A stretch of DNA of 64,000 bases, taken from NCBI RefSeq assembly GCF_014199255.1, contig NZ_JACIJF010000005.1, positions 62,001 through 126,000 of the forward strand. The letters are read 5' to 3'. Below are positions 1-7,316 of this stretch, one piece after another. The notes beneath the pieces are model-generated. The model made no database searches. It was given only the letters and a program-made list of their open reading frames with translations, and was not told the origin of the DNA. Both the position numbers and the translations under genes were made by a program. The DNA comes from Sphingomonas xinjiangensis. Its GTDB lineage: Bacteria; Pseudomonadota; Alphaproteobacteria; Sphingomonadales; Sphingomonadaceae. How positions within the stretch are numbered: position 1 is the stretch's first letter; the number at the start of each line of letters is the position of its first letter.

Positions 1-1
1 C

Positions 2-313
2 GGCATGGATGCTGGCATTCGGCAGCATGGCGGCGGGCCGGGCTTCGGTCTGGCGCAATGGGAAGGGCCGCGCCAGGCGGACTTCGCCCGCTGGGCTGGG
101 CACGACATCCGCAGCTCGACCTTCGAGCAGCAACTGCGCTTCATCCAGCACGAACTGACCACGACCGAACGCTCGGCCGGGCAGCGCTTGCAGGGCGCGA
201 CTAATGCGGGCGACGCCGCGGCGATCGTCTGCCGCTATTATGAGCGGCCTGCAGATATCGTCGGCGATTCCGCGTATCGCGCGCAGCTGGCCAACACCAT
301 TTACCAGCGATGA
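2..313 (+). CDS. Phage tail lysozyme-like protein, truncated by the window edge
   Basis: The reading frame is open to the left edge, so the true start and the N-terminal part are missing. What remains (about 103 residues) looks like the C-terminal two thirds of a phage tail-tip lysozyme domain: a GFGLAQWEGPR segment, then FEQQLRFIQHELTTTER, then a closing YYERPAD. Proteins with this domain cut peptidoglycan. The catalytic Glu normally lies N-terminal to the GLAQW segment and would be outside the window. The stop overlaps the start of the next gene by 4 bases (ATGA). Its place beside a type III secretion locus could mean a role in opening the cell wall, but it could also be an unrelated prophage-derived enzyme. 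Confidence 0.6.
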   Translation, partial: GMDAGIRQHGGGPGFGLAQWEGPRQADFARWAGHDIRSSTFEQQLRFIQHELTTTERSAGQRLQGATNAGDAAAIVCRYYERPADIVGDSAYRAQLANTIYQR

Positions 314-624
314 TCCTGACCCTGATCGCCGCTGCGCTCGCCGGCGAACCCGCCACCTGCGTGTTCGACACCGCCCCGCCAGAACCGTGCGAAGTCACCT
401 TCCAGGCGGGGGCGGGCGGTGCCACGCTGCTGCGCGCACGCGGGCGCAGCGGCAAGCAGGTGACGTTTTCGGGTCGGCGCAACTCGGGCTGGTGGGCGGG
501 TACGCTCGATGGAAAGTCGGCGATGGGTCTTGAGCTCAATCGTGGCAACGTGGTCTTCTCCACGCGCGCGCTGGACCGCAGCTTCCAATATTGGACCCGC
601 GGCAACGAGCACGGGAGCTATTGA
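310..624 (+). CDS. Small secreted protein of unknown function
   Basis: A 104-residue protein whose start overlaps the stop of the lysozyme-like gene (ATGA), so the two are probably cotranslated. The first 11 residues (MILTLIAAALA) form a short hydrophobic leader, pointing to export. The mature part has two Cys (near residues 17 and 27) that could form a disulfide, and a C-terminal half rich in aromatic residues and Arg. I do not recognise the family. The coupling suggests it works with the lysozyme-like enzyme, perhaps as an immunity or accessory protein, but that is inference from position only. Confidence 0.6.
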   Translation: MILTLIAAALAGEPATCVFDTAPPEPCEVTFQAGAGGATLLRARGRSGKQVTFSGRRNSGWWAGTLDGKSAMGLELNRGNVVFSTRALDRSFQYWTRGNEHGSY

Positions 625-631
625 GGACGCC

Positions 632-1006
632 TCAGCGAAACAGCGCGGCCGGAGCGCCGTGCTCGCCTGCCCATCCCGCCCAGGCGACGTCGGTCGGCCC
701 CAGCGCCTGGACGACGATCCGCCAGCCGCCGCCCTGCCGCTTCATCAGCGCTGCGTAATCCTTTGAGATCATGCCCTCCGCCTCGGCTGAGGCGAGCGAC
801 GTCCCGGCATAGCTGATCGGCTTGCCGGTGGGGTCCTGCATCGCCGCGACCAGAAACGCCCAGTCGCCTTCGCTGTTCAGCGTCCGCACCAGCAGCTTGG
901 CGCGTTTGCCGATCCGCCGTTCGATGGCCTGGTGCGCAGTGTCGAGCACGGCGCTGCGCTCAGCCTGGGGAAGCGGCATCGCGGCGGCGGCGAGAGTCAG
1001 GATCAT
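632..1006 (-). CDS. Small secreted protein of unknown function
   Basis: A 124-residue protein on the minus strand, converging on the previous gene with a 7-base gap. I chose the ATG at 1006 because an AGGAG lies 8 bases upstream of it. A GTG at 1015 is in frame but sits almost on that ribosome-binding site. The N-terminus (MILTLAAAAMPLPQ) is a short signal peptide. The body has a pattern of alternating strands ending in GGGWRIVVQALGPTDVAWAG, compatible with a small alpha+beta fold, but no family is recognised. Confidence 0.6.
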   Translation of the reverse strand: MILTLAAAAMPLPQAERSAVLDTAHQAIERRIGKRAKLLVRTLNSEGDWAFLVAAMQDPTGKPISYAGTSLASAEAEGMISKDYAALMKRQGGGWRIVVQALGPTDVAWAGWAGEHGAPAALFR

Positions 1007-1047
1007 GCATTTCACTCCTGATTGGGCTCGGCGATCCGTAACAATCC

Positions 1048-1068
1048 CTAAGCGATTCGTTGAGCGCG
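1048..1068 (+). promoter_or_regulatory. Candidate type III regulon box (copy A)
   Basis: The sequence CTAAGCGATTCGTTGAGC lies about 60 bases upstream of the ATG at 1129. Close relatives occur upstream of two other peripheral genes of this locus (18288-18330, two copies; 20060-20080). The alignment gives a core CTAA-N-CG-R-W-TCGT. A regulator binding site is inferred from repetition and position. Confidence 0.45.
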
Positions 1069-1128
1069 AAACGGGCGCTTACACGCTATCTACGATGGTA
1101 TGTTCCATTCCTCCGACGAGGTTCAGCG

Positions 1129-1608
1129 ATGACCCAGCCCATCGGCGTCGGCCGCTCCAATCCCGTGCCGCTTGGCAGCGCGCAGGCTGCCGGCAGCAGT
1201 CCGGCAGCGCTCGCCGGCCAGGCGATGAGCACGATTGCGAGTCGCGTCGCCACCACCATCGCCAGCGAGCTCGGCCTCGCGTCGGGCGGCGCTCCTCGCG
1301 GGTTTGGCCGTGGCGGCGATCGCTATGACGTAAACGGTGTCGCCAACGACCTCGCCGCCGTGCTTGGCGCCGGTCCGGCCGATGCCGGGCGCCTGTCGCG
1401 AGCACTGGGTGAGTTTACCAGCGAAATCGCCGCCTTGCTCGCCGCCAAGCCGCACAGCAGCGTGCTCGGCATGGTGTCGGGCCTGCACTTCAACCTGGTC
1501 GATACCGACGGGCGTCAGGGGATGGACGCCTCCGATCACGCCTGCGCCGCGATTGAGGCGGCGGTGTTCCGCCTGCGGGAAGATACGCCATGGACCTCAG
1601 CCCCGTAA
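1129..1608 (+). CDS. Unknown protein coupled to the DUF1521 gene; candidate type III accessory or secreted protein
   Basis: A 159-residue protein starting at the ATG at 1129; upstream in-frame starts lie inside the promoter region. The first 60 residues are rich in Ser, Ala, Gly and Pro and look disordered, as in many type III substrates. The rest is predicted helical, with a segment HFNLVDTDGRQGMDASDHACAAIEAA. There is no signal peptide. The gene overlaps the next one by 19 bases, so the pair is likely translated together. A copy of the shared box lies upstream. It could be a chaperone or a co-secreted partner; I do not recognise the family. Confidence 0.65.
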   Translation: MTQPIGVGRSNPVPLGSAQAAGSSPAALAGQAMSTIASRVATTIASELGLASGGAPRGFGRGGDRYDVNGVANDLAAVLGAGPADAGRLSRALGEFTSEIAALLAAKPHSSVLGMVSGLHFNLVDTDGRQGMDASDHACAAIEAAVFRLREDTPWTSAP

Positions 1609-2489
1609 GCGCTGGCGCCGTCGGCAGCATTGGGGGCGCAGGCGCTGGCGATACGCCGGTGCTCATCAATGCTCTGGTGCTGCTCGATCCGATCGCCGCG
1701 CCTGCCGACAGCGCCGCCACCCTGCCCGTGAGCGCCGACGTCGCGCTGTTCTTGGCACCGGCCAAGGACCTGCCGGCGATCTCCGGACCCCCCGCCTTCG
1801 AAGTGAAGGCGATCGCCATCGGATCGGTGGTACTCGATTTGTCCGATGGTTATTCGCTGACCATCGACGAGGCGCGATCGGCGGTTTTCGTCGCCCACGG
1901 CGACACCGGCGAGACCATCCTGGTGTGGGGTAACGCCCAGATTGCGCTCGATGGTGCCGACGACGCCCGCTTCTGGGGCACCACGACGGTGGAGCTCGGC
2001 AACGGCACCAAGATCACGATGGAAACCGCGCAAGATCCGGCGATCGCCGGCCTCTTCCGCCTCGACAAGCTGACCGTCACTCAGGCCGAGCGCGCGATGG
2101 TGATCACCGGCATCGCCGAGACGACGCTCGGCGATCTGGCCGTCGTCCAGAGCCACGAGGGCGAGGCGCTGGACGCGGCGACCCGCGACGGCCTCACCAT
2201 CGTCGCTGACCTGACCGGCAGCTGGAGCGACGAATATGGCAATGCCGTCACTCAGACGGTCCTGAACCAGACGGCGGTCGGCCGACGCTATGGTCCCGGA
2301 AAGCGCACGCTCAGCCTGCGTGAAGTGTCGGGCGCGATCTCCAGTTTCGTCGCATACGCTCAGATCGATTCGCTGATGCTGACGATCGGCCGCAATCTTC
2401 AAGGCGCGCCGACCCGCTCCGACAATTCCGAGGTTCAGCGTGCGCTTGCCCTTTATGCCGGTGGCAGCGATCGCCTGCCCATCGCCTGA
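1590..2489 (+). CDS. DUF1521 (NopE-like) protein, candidate type III effector
   Basis: A 299-residue protein with a region at about residues 80-200 that follows the DUF1521 pattern: a GYSLTIDE start, a VWG segment, an ELGNGTKITMET strand pair, then LTVTQAERAMVITGI and a QSHEGEALD end. DUF1521 is the self-cleaving domain of the rhizobial type III effectors NopE1/NopE2, which cut at an Asp-Pro bond in a GDPHVD motif when metal is bound. Here that position reads WGNAQIAL, so the cleavage motif is absent. There is no signal peptide. Its 3' end overlaps the 3' end of the convergent sctP by 37 bases. Effector status is inferred from the domain and the neighbouring secretion genes. Confidence 0.55.
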   Translation: MDLSPVSAGAVGSIGGAGAGDTPVLINALVLLDPIAAPADSAATLPVSADVALFLAPAKDLPAISGPPAFEVKAIAIGSVVLDLSDGYSLTIDEARSAVFVAHGDTGETILVWGNAQIALDGADDARFWGTTTVELGNGTKITMETAQDPAIAGLFRLDKLTVTQAERAMVITGIAETTLGDLAVVQSHEGEALDAATRDGLTIVADLTGSWSDEYGNAVTQTVLNQTAVGRRYGPGKRTLSLREVSGAISSFVAYAQIDSLMLTIGRNLQGAPTRSDNSEVQRALALYAGGSDRLPIA

Positions 2490-3034
2490 ACGCCGACCTT
2501 CGCGACGCGGAGTTCGCGCCGGATCAGCCGCTCGCTCAGCTGCTCGCTCCATTGCGCCGCCACCGTCGGCGGCACCGCGCCATTCGGGATCAGCGTCACG
2601 TTGACGCGCCCCGCCAAGTCGCGGCCAAGCACTGCGCCCTCTACCGCATAGGCGCCGAGCGGTAGCGACAGGTGCACCTCAGGCTGCGCCCCGCTCTTTG
2701 CCACTTCGGCGATGGCGGCGGCGATGCGGTCAAGCTGGGCATGCAGCCCGGCGTCGATGTCTCCGGCTGGCGATGCCTGAGCGGTCAGCGCGGCGTTGGC
2801 GAACTCACGCGAACTGGCGATGGCGGCTAGTCCGTCGCCCGTCTCCTTCAGCAACTCCTTGGCCATGCCCTTGCCGGCATGTTTGGACAGCGCCTCGGCA
2901 AAGACGCGGCGATGGTTGGGCTGTGGATCGGCGGGGCGCGACCCCGTTTGGCGAAGTTCGCCCCGCGGTTCGGCGGGGCGTGGTCTCGGAGTGCGCGACG
3001 ATGTTGCGCTGGGTGAGGAAGAGAAATTGTTCAT
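2453..3034 (-). CDS. sctP: Type III secretion needle-length/switch protein, HpaP/SctP-like
   Basis: A 193-residue protein that is the last gene of the minus-strand secretion operon. Its ATG overlaps the sctO stop (ATGA), which fixes the start. The N-terminal half is Pro/Arg-rich and probably disordered. The C-terminal 80 residues, with VHLSLPLGAYAVEG and RVNVTLIP followed by two helices, resemble the substrate-specificity-switch domain shared by FliK, YscP and HpaP. SctP proteins set needle length and switch the export gate to late substrates. Similarity is to the fold pattern rather than to a strong motif, so position (directly after sctO) carries much of the call. Confidence 0.6.
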   Translation of the reverse strand: MNNFSSSPSATSSRTPRPRPAEPRGELRQTGSRPADPQPNHRRVFAEALSKHAGKGMAKELLKETGDGLAAIASSREFANAALTAQASPAGDIDAGLHAQLDRIAAAIAEVAKSGAQPEVHLSLPLGAYAVEGAVLGRDLAGRVNVTLIPNGAVPPTVAAQWSEQLSERLIRRELRVAKVGVQAMGRRSLPPA

Positions 3035-3483
3035 AGGGTGCGCCCCGTTGATCGGATGACCATGTCGGCCTCGGCGCGATCCTCTGCGCGACGCCCCTCG
3101 ACGCGGCGCACGCCCCGGTGATGCTCGGCGAGCAAGTCGCTGCGCACCCGATGCTGGTCTAGCGCACGAACCGCGGCACCATGCGCGTCGCGGGCGAGAT
3201 CCAGCCGCGCAACTTTGTCGGCAAGCGTCGCAACCGCGCCAATTTCGCCAGCGATCGTCTTGTCGAGCCATAGCCGCGCCTGAGGGCAGCCGGGCATCAG
3301 GTTGAACGCCGATCGCGCCTCGCTGCGCTGCGCCTCTGCAGCGGAGCGTTCGGCACTCGCGCGCTCTGTCTCGGTCGCCGCCAGATCGGCGGCGCTGCGT
3401 GCTTCGCCAGCCAGTCGCGTCAGCCGCTGACCCTTCACTTGCGCGATACGGGCGAGCATCGGCCCGCGCTGATCAGCGGCCAT
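3031..3483 (-). CDS. sctO: Type III secretion stalk protein SctO (YscO-like)
   Basis: A 150-residue, almost entirely helical, Arg/Ala/Glu-rich protein. The ATG at 3483 has an AGGAG ribosome-binding site 7 bases upstream and overlaps the end of sctN; a longer frame to 3669 runs through sctN and is rejected. Small coiled-coil proteins encoded immediately after the ATPase gene are the SctO/FliJ class, which link the ATPase to the export gate SctV. Here the helices span about residues 5-70 and 85-140, broken by a Pro/Cys-containing turn near residue 65. The sequence itself is too low in information for a firm family match; order and shape support the call. Confidence 0.7.
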   Translation of the reverse strand: MAADQRGPMLARIAQVKGQRLTRLAGEARSAADLAATETERASAERSAAEAQRSEARSAFNLMPGCPQARLWLDKTIAGEIGAVATLADKVARLDLARDAHGAAVRALDQHRVRSDLLAEHHRGVRRVEGRRAEDRAEADMVIRSTGRTL

Positions 3484-4795
3484 ATTCCATCTCCTCGAAG
3501 GTGCGCAGCCGGGCAATGCATTCGCCAAGTGCCGAGCGGTCGCCGCCGCCCTGGCGCAAGAATGCGTTGATGGCGCCACGCTCGGCCAGCGCGCGATCGG
3601 CCAGCGCATCGCGGCCGGGCTGATACTCGCCGATCTGAACGAGCAGTTCAATCTCGTCGAGCTTGGCAAGCATTACGCGTAGGCCGTGCGCAGCCCGCTG
3701 CTGCGCCGGCGTCGAAAGCCGCGGAAACAGGCGCGACAGGCTGCCGAGCACGTCGATCGCCGGATAATGGCCGCGTGACGCCAGCTTGCGCGACAGCACG
3801 ATATGGCCGTCGAGCAGCGATCGGACTTCCTCGCCGATCGGATCCCCGTCCTCATCCTCGAGCAGCACGGTGTAGAGCGCTGTGATCGCCCCGGCCGCCG
3901 AAGCGCCGCTGCGTTCGAACAGCCGCGGCAGTTCGGCGAACACGGAGGGCGGAAAACCACGGCGCACGGCAGGCTCGCCAGCCGCCAGCCCGATCTCGCG
4001 CAGCGCACGGGCGAAGCGGGTGACGCTGTCCATCAACAATAGGACATGCCGCCCCTCCTCGCGAAGTCCCTCTGCGATGGCGGTGGCGATATGTGCGGCG
4101 CGAACGCGCTCCATCGCAGGGCGGTCGGAGGTGGCGACGATCACCACCGATCGCGCTAGCCCCTCCTCGCCGAGCGTCTCCTCGATGAACTCGCGGACTT
4201 CGCGTCCACGTTCGCCGATCAGCGCGATGACAATTGCGTCGCACTTCGCCTGGCGCGCCAGATTGGCGAGCAGCGTCGACTTGCCGACGCCGGCGCTCGC
4301 GAAGATGCCAACCCGCTGGCCTATGCCGATCGAGAGCAGCCCGTCGATCGCGCGGATGCCGGTTTCGACCATCTGGTCGATCGGGCGGCGATCCATCGGA
4401 TTGGGCGAGTCGCCATGGATCGGTCGGTCCGCACCGCGACGAATCGGGCCGAGACCGTCCAGCGGCTGCAACCGCGCGTCGAGCACGCGGCCGAACATGT
4501 CGGTGCCATAGGGCGCGCGATCCTCACCACTGCGCAGGATCACGTCGCTATCGAGCGAGAGGCCGCGCAAGTCCCCGAGCGGCGTCAGGACCGCGCCACC
4601 GTCGGCGAGGCCGATCACCTCGGCCCAGAGCGAGAAGCCAGTTTCCGCGTCGACGATCTCGCAGTTCTCGCCGATCCGCGCCCGCACGCCAGTGACGCGC
4701 AGGGTAGTGCCGAGCGCGCCGGTGATGCGACCATGCTGCTCAAACATCGGCGCGGCATCGAGCGCGCGCACGAGCGAGAGGGCGTCACCTCGCAT
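3473..4795 (-). CDS. sctN: Type III secretion ATPase SctN
   Basis: A 440-residue cytoplasmic ATPase of the FliI/YscN/F1-beta family. It unfolds substrates and strips chaperones at the base of the apparatus. Walker A is SAGVGKST at about residues 167-174 and Walker B is HVLLLMD near residue 251. The family signature around DSVTRFARALREIGLAAGEP is complete, as is the GHIVLSRKLASRGHYPAIDVLGS stretch. Length matches the family. I took the ATG at 4795; a GTG at 4801 that overlaps the sctL stop (GTGA) and an ATG at 4816 are in-frame alternatives. Order sctL-sctN-sctO is the canonical one. Confidence 0.95.
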   Translation of the reverse strand: MRGDALSLVRALDAAPMFEQHGRITGALGTTLRVTGVRARIGENCEIVDAETGFSLWAEVIGLADGGAVLTPLGDLRGLSLDSDVILRSGEDRAPYGTDMFGRVLDARLQPLDGLGPIRRGADRPIHGDSPNPMDRRPIDQMVETGIRAIDGLLSIGIGQRVGIFASAGVGKSTLLANLARQAKCDAIVIALIGERGREVREFIEETLGEEGLARSVVIVATSDRPAMERVRAAHIATAIAEGLREEGRHVLLLMDSVTRFARALREIGLAAGEPAVRRGFPPSVFAELPRLFERSGASAAGAITALYTVLLEDEDGDPIGEEVRSLLDGHIVLSRKLASRGHYPAIDVLGSLSRLFPRLSTPAQQRAAHGLRVMLAKLDEIELLVQIGEYQPGRDALADRALAERGAINAFLRQGGGDRSALGECIARLRTFEEMEYGR

Positions 4796-4797
4796 GG

Positions 4798-5388
4798 TCA
4801 CGTCGCCACGCCCCAACGCTTCGCGAGGGAGCCGAGCTGTATCGACAGGCTGGCGATCACTTGACCCGTGCTGGTGCGAACTAGGCAGTCATGCGAGCCA
4901 AGATCGGGATCCGCCTTCAGCGTGACATGGCTGAGGTCCCCCACGCGATCCTGGACCGCCGTGGCGACCGGCGGCGCGACGAATACCGTCATTGGCCCCG
5001 AAGCCGGCAACTTGGCGAGCGTCCGCTCGACCAGGCCGGCGGCTACTATCTCGTTGTCAAACGAGCCGATGATTGCGCGCACGGCGGCAAAGGCAGCCTC
5101 GGCGATTTCGGCTCGGCGAGATTGCTCGTGGCGCTCCAGCGCTTCGGCAAAGGCAGCGACCTGTTCTGCGATCAGCGCTTGGACCTCGGCGCGCGCTTCC
5201 TCGAGCCCTTCGGCACGCGCGGCGTCCCGGGCGGCATCTGCATCGGCTTGCGTCCGCATGCGGATGACGCCTGCCTCTCTAAGAAGACTGACCGCGTCGG
5301 TGAAGGTGGCGCGCTCGCTGCGCTTGATCACGGCGCGATCGCTCGCCAACAGCGTCGCATCATCGGCATGGACCAGGTGATAGGTCAT
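4798..5388 (-). CDS. sctL: Type III secretion ATPase regulator/stator SctL
   Basis: A 196-residue protein of the YscL/FliH type, which links the ATPase to the cytoplasmic sorting platform. A helical middle, rich in Ala and Glu (about residues 45-110), precedes a C-terminal alpha/beta domain with VQDRVGDLSHVTLKADPDL and HDCLVRTSTGQVIASLSIQLGSL, which is the SctL/FliH C-terminal pattern. The ATG at 5388 overlaps the sctK stop (ATGA); the longer frame to 5562 would run back through sctK. Position between sctK and sctN agrees. Confidence 0.85.
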   Translation of the reverse strand: MTYHLVHADDATLLASDRAVIKRSERATFTDAVSLLREAGVIRMRTQADADAARDAARAEGLEEARAEVQALIAEQVAAFAEALERHEQSRRAEIAEAAFAAVRAIIGSFDNEIVAAGLVERTLAKLPASGPMTVFVAPPVATAVQDRVGDLSHVTLKADPDLGSHDCLVRTSTGQVIASLSIQLGSLAKRWGVAT

Positions 5389-5849
5389 GAGAGTGCTTCT
5401 GCGATATGCTGAGCGCGAACGACGATCGCGCGGGCCGACGCATCGTCGCGCGCCCCCGAGAAGCGATCGGAAAGCGAGTGCGGCAGCGCCGCAACCATCA
5501 ACGCACGCCCGTCCGCGATCAGCCGGTCGGGTGGCGGCAGGGTTTGCGGCCCTTCTCGCCATGCCGGCACTTCACAAGCGGCGTCGAACAGGGCTTCACC
5601 GACGGCGGCCGCGATCTGCGCGAGGCGAGGGCCCGAGAGTTCGGCATCGATGGCACGTCGATAGCGCAGCAGCGCCGCCAGTGCCGCAACCTGCTCGCGC
5701 TTCTCCATGGGTTGGTTGAGCCAGTCGGGCAGCTTGGCGAGATCGTCGTACCGTGGTGCTGCGTTCCCGCTCGCGCGCGCGCCGAAGCGCGCGCCGCGTC
5801 CCTTCGGTGCGAGGGTGGCGATCCGGCGGGAGCGCAGCGCCGGGTTCAC
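5385..5849 (-). CDS. sctK: Probable type III sorting-platform protein SctK
   Basis: A 154-residue cytoplasmic protein lying exactly between sctJ and sctL, with ATGA overlaps on both sides. That is where sctK (yscK, hrpB4-type) sits in Ysc and Hrp loci. SctK joins SctQ and SctL to the inner-membrane ring. The family is weakly conserved in sequence; this member is short (YscK is about 210 residues). A segment RYDDLAKLPDWLNQP and a helical C-terminus are visible, but no diagnostic motif. The name rests mainly on gene order. Confidence 0.55.
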   Translation of the reverse strand: MNPALRSRRIATLAPKGRGARFGARASGNAAPRYDDLAKLPDWLNQPMEKREQVAALAALLRYRRAIDAELSGPRLAQIAAAVGEALFDAACEVPAWREGPQTLPPPDRLIADGRALMVAALPHSLSDRFSGARDDASARAIVVRAQHIAEALS

Positions 5850-6598
5850 GAGCGCACCGTATCGGGCAGCCCGGGCTTCGGACGCCGCATGCGCCAGAAC
5901 GCCCTCCCGGCCACGCCCAGCACACCTAGCGCGAACAGCGCCAGCAGCGTCGCGATCGGCACCATGCCTTCTTCCCGCGGTAGCACCGGCAGTGTTTGCG
6001 CCGGCACCATCACGACCGACACGCGATCATAGGTCAGCCCCTCGATTGCGTTGGTCACCAACGCCTTGATCGCACCGGTCTGGCTGCGCAGGTCGAAGCC
6101 GGTCCGGTATTTGACGAACACCGATGCCGCCGACGGCTTGGCTTCGCGCGACAGCGGATCGGCTTCCGGCATGGTCAGGTGGACGCGCGCCTGGACGACT
6201 CCGTCGATGTTGCTGATCGTGCGGCTCAGCTCCTGCGACAGGCCATAGACCAGCCGCGCCCGCTCCTCGAGCGGCGTGGAAGTGAAACCCTCCTTCTTGA
6301 ATACGGTGCCAAGCGAGTCGTACTCCTCGTGCGGCAGGCCATGCGCGCGCAGCGTCTCGACCGCCTTGGCGAAGTCGCCTTGGCTGACATCGACGCTCCA
6401 CGCTCCCTTCTCGCCCTCCACCTTGCTGGCGACGATCCCGGACTGGCTGAGCACCGCGATCATCTCGTTGGCGGCCGTTTCGTTCAGCTTGCCATAGACT
6501 TCCTGCTTGCCGCAGCCGCCCAGGCCCAGCGCCGCGATGAACAGCAGGGGCGCGGCGATGCGCCCCTGCCAGCATCGATGAAGGGGAAGCGCCGTCAT
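5846..6598 (-). CDS. sctJ: Type III secretion inner-ring lipoprotein SctJ
   Basis: A 250-residue lipoprotein that forms the inner-membrane ring with SctD. The signal peptide ends in a lipobox LGGC (Cys29). The YscJ/FliF ring-building motif regions follow (ELSRTISNIDGVVQARVHLTMPEADP and VFVKYRTGFDL), and a C-terminal membrane segment (MVPIATLLALFALGVLGVAG) ends in a basic tail. The ATG at 6598 overlaps the sctI stop (ATGA). Length and layout fit the family closely. The lipobox also separates it from flagellar FliF, supporting an injectisome rather than a flagellum. Confidence 0.95.
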   Translation of the reverse strand: MTALPLHRCWQGRIAAPLLFIAALGLGGCGKQEVYGKLNETAANEMIAVLSQSGIVASKVEGEKGAWSVDVSQGDFAKAVETLRAHGLPHEEYDSLGTVFKKEGFTSTPLEERARLVYGLSQELSRTISNIDGVVQARVHLTMPEADPLSREAKPSAASVFVKYRTGFDLRSQTGAIKALVTNAIEGLTYDRVSVVMVPAQTLPVLPREEGMVPIATLLALFALGVLGVAGRAFWRMRRPKPGLPDTVRS

Positions 6599-7005
6599 TG
6601 CTGCTTGAAGAGCTGTTGCACGCCGTCGGAACTCCGGTTGGCGATGTTGGACGTGAGCTGCGCCTGAAACATGAATTCGGAGCACTTCATGGTGAGCTGA
6701 ACAATTTCGCCAGGGGTCAGCTGGCCGCCGCTGGCCTCAGCCGCCTGCGCATAGCGAGAGACGGATCGAGCCTGGATGTTGACCTGATCCAGCGCATTGA
6801 ACATGCCCTTCAGCGCAGGCGGAAGCGGACCGGCCTGCACGGCGCCCTCGATTCCGCCCATTTTGTCCAGCGCAGCTTGGAATCGGCCCTCCGCTCCGGG
6901 GCTTAGCCCCCCTGCCCCGCCCCCGGCGGGCAGCAGTTCGAACGCCCGCGTACTGCCGCCTGCGCCTGCTGGTCCCGCCAGCGCGCCGATCGCATCGACG
7001 CTCAC
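6595..7005 (-). CDS. sctI: Type III secretion inner-rod protein SctI
   Basis: A 136-residue protein starting at a GTG 2 bases after the preceding gene. The N-terminal half is Gly/Ala/Pro-rich. The C-terminal 40 residues (LTMKCSEFMFQAQLTSNIAN followed by RSSDGVQQLFKQQ) match the YscI/HrpB inner-rod helix, the part that packs in the rod under the needle. It precedes sctJ directly, as in Ysc loci. The upstream gene product ends in a similar helix (see the finding on needle-type C-termini). Confidence 0.85.
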   Translation of the reverse strand: MSVDAIGALAGPAGAGGSTRAFELLPAGGGAGGLSPGAEGRFQAALDKMGGIEGAVQAGPLPPALKGMFNALDQVNIQARSVSRYAQAAEASGGQLTPGEIVQLTMKCSEFMFQAQLTSNIANRSSDGVQQLFKQQ

Positions 7006-7007
7006 GA

Positions 7008-7316
7008 TCAGTTCTTCCGCGCCATGGTTTCCAGCGCCTTCGACACGCTATCGATCGAAGTGTGCGAGCTGTTTGCCATGAAGCTCATGCGCATCGACTC
7101 GGTGGTCAATTGCGTGATGTCCGACGGCTTGTCGCCACCCTGACTGACGATGTCAGCCTGATTGGTGATCTGATCCGCCTGGGTGTCGAGTGCCTTCCCC
7201 CAGGCCTCGCCGAACGCCTCGAACCAATTGCCCTTTCCGGTACGGGTCTCGTTGGTACCCATGGTGCCGAGGGACGCCAGAGTCGACAGGCTAGCGCTGT
7301 TGATCGGATTGGTCAT
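7008..7316 (-). CDS. sctF: Probable type III needle protein SctF
   Basis: A 102-residue protein between sctD and sctI, with an ATGA overlap on sctD. Order D-F-I-J-K-L is the Ysc order, which places the needle subunit here. It has a Thr/Ser/Asn-rich N-terminus, a helix around WFEAFGEAWGKALDTQADQI, a turn with GGDKPSD, and a C-terminal helix ending SVSKALETMARKN. This helix-turn-helix layout with a conserved C-terminus fits a needle or rod protein. It is longer than YscF (about 87 residues) and has no close motif match that I can recite, so the call is by position and architecture. A second rod-type protein is the alternative. Confidence 0.5.
   Translation of the reverse strand: MTNPINSASLSTLASLGTMGTNETRTGKGNWFEAFGEAWGKALDTQADQITNQADIVSQGGDKPSDITQLTTESMRMSFMANSSHTSIDSVSKALETMARKN

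Noticed and set aside
1536..2552. 338-codon minus-strand frame opposite the DUF1521 gene
   Set aside because: It is a GC-rich shadow: low-complexity Arg/Gly/Ala product, no ribosome-binding site, and it crosses the end of sctP.
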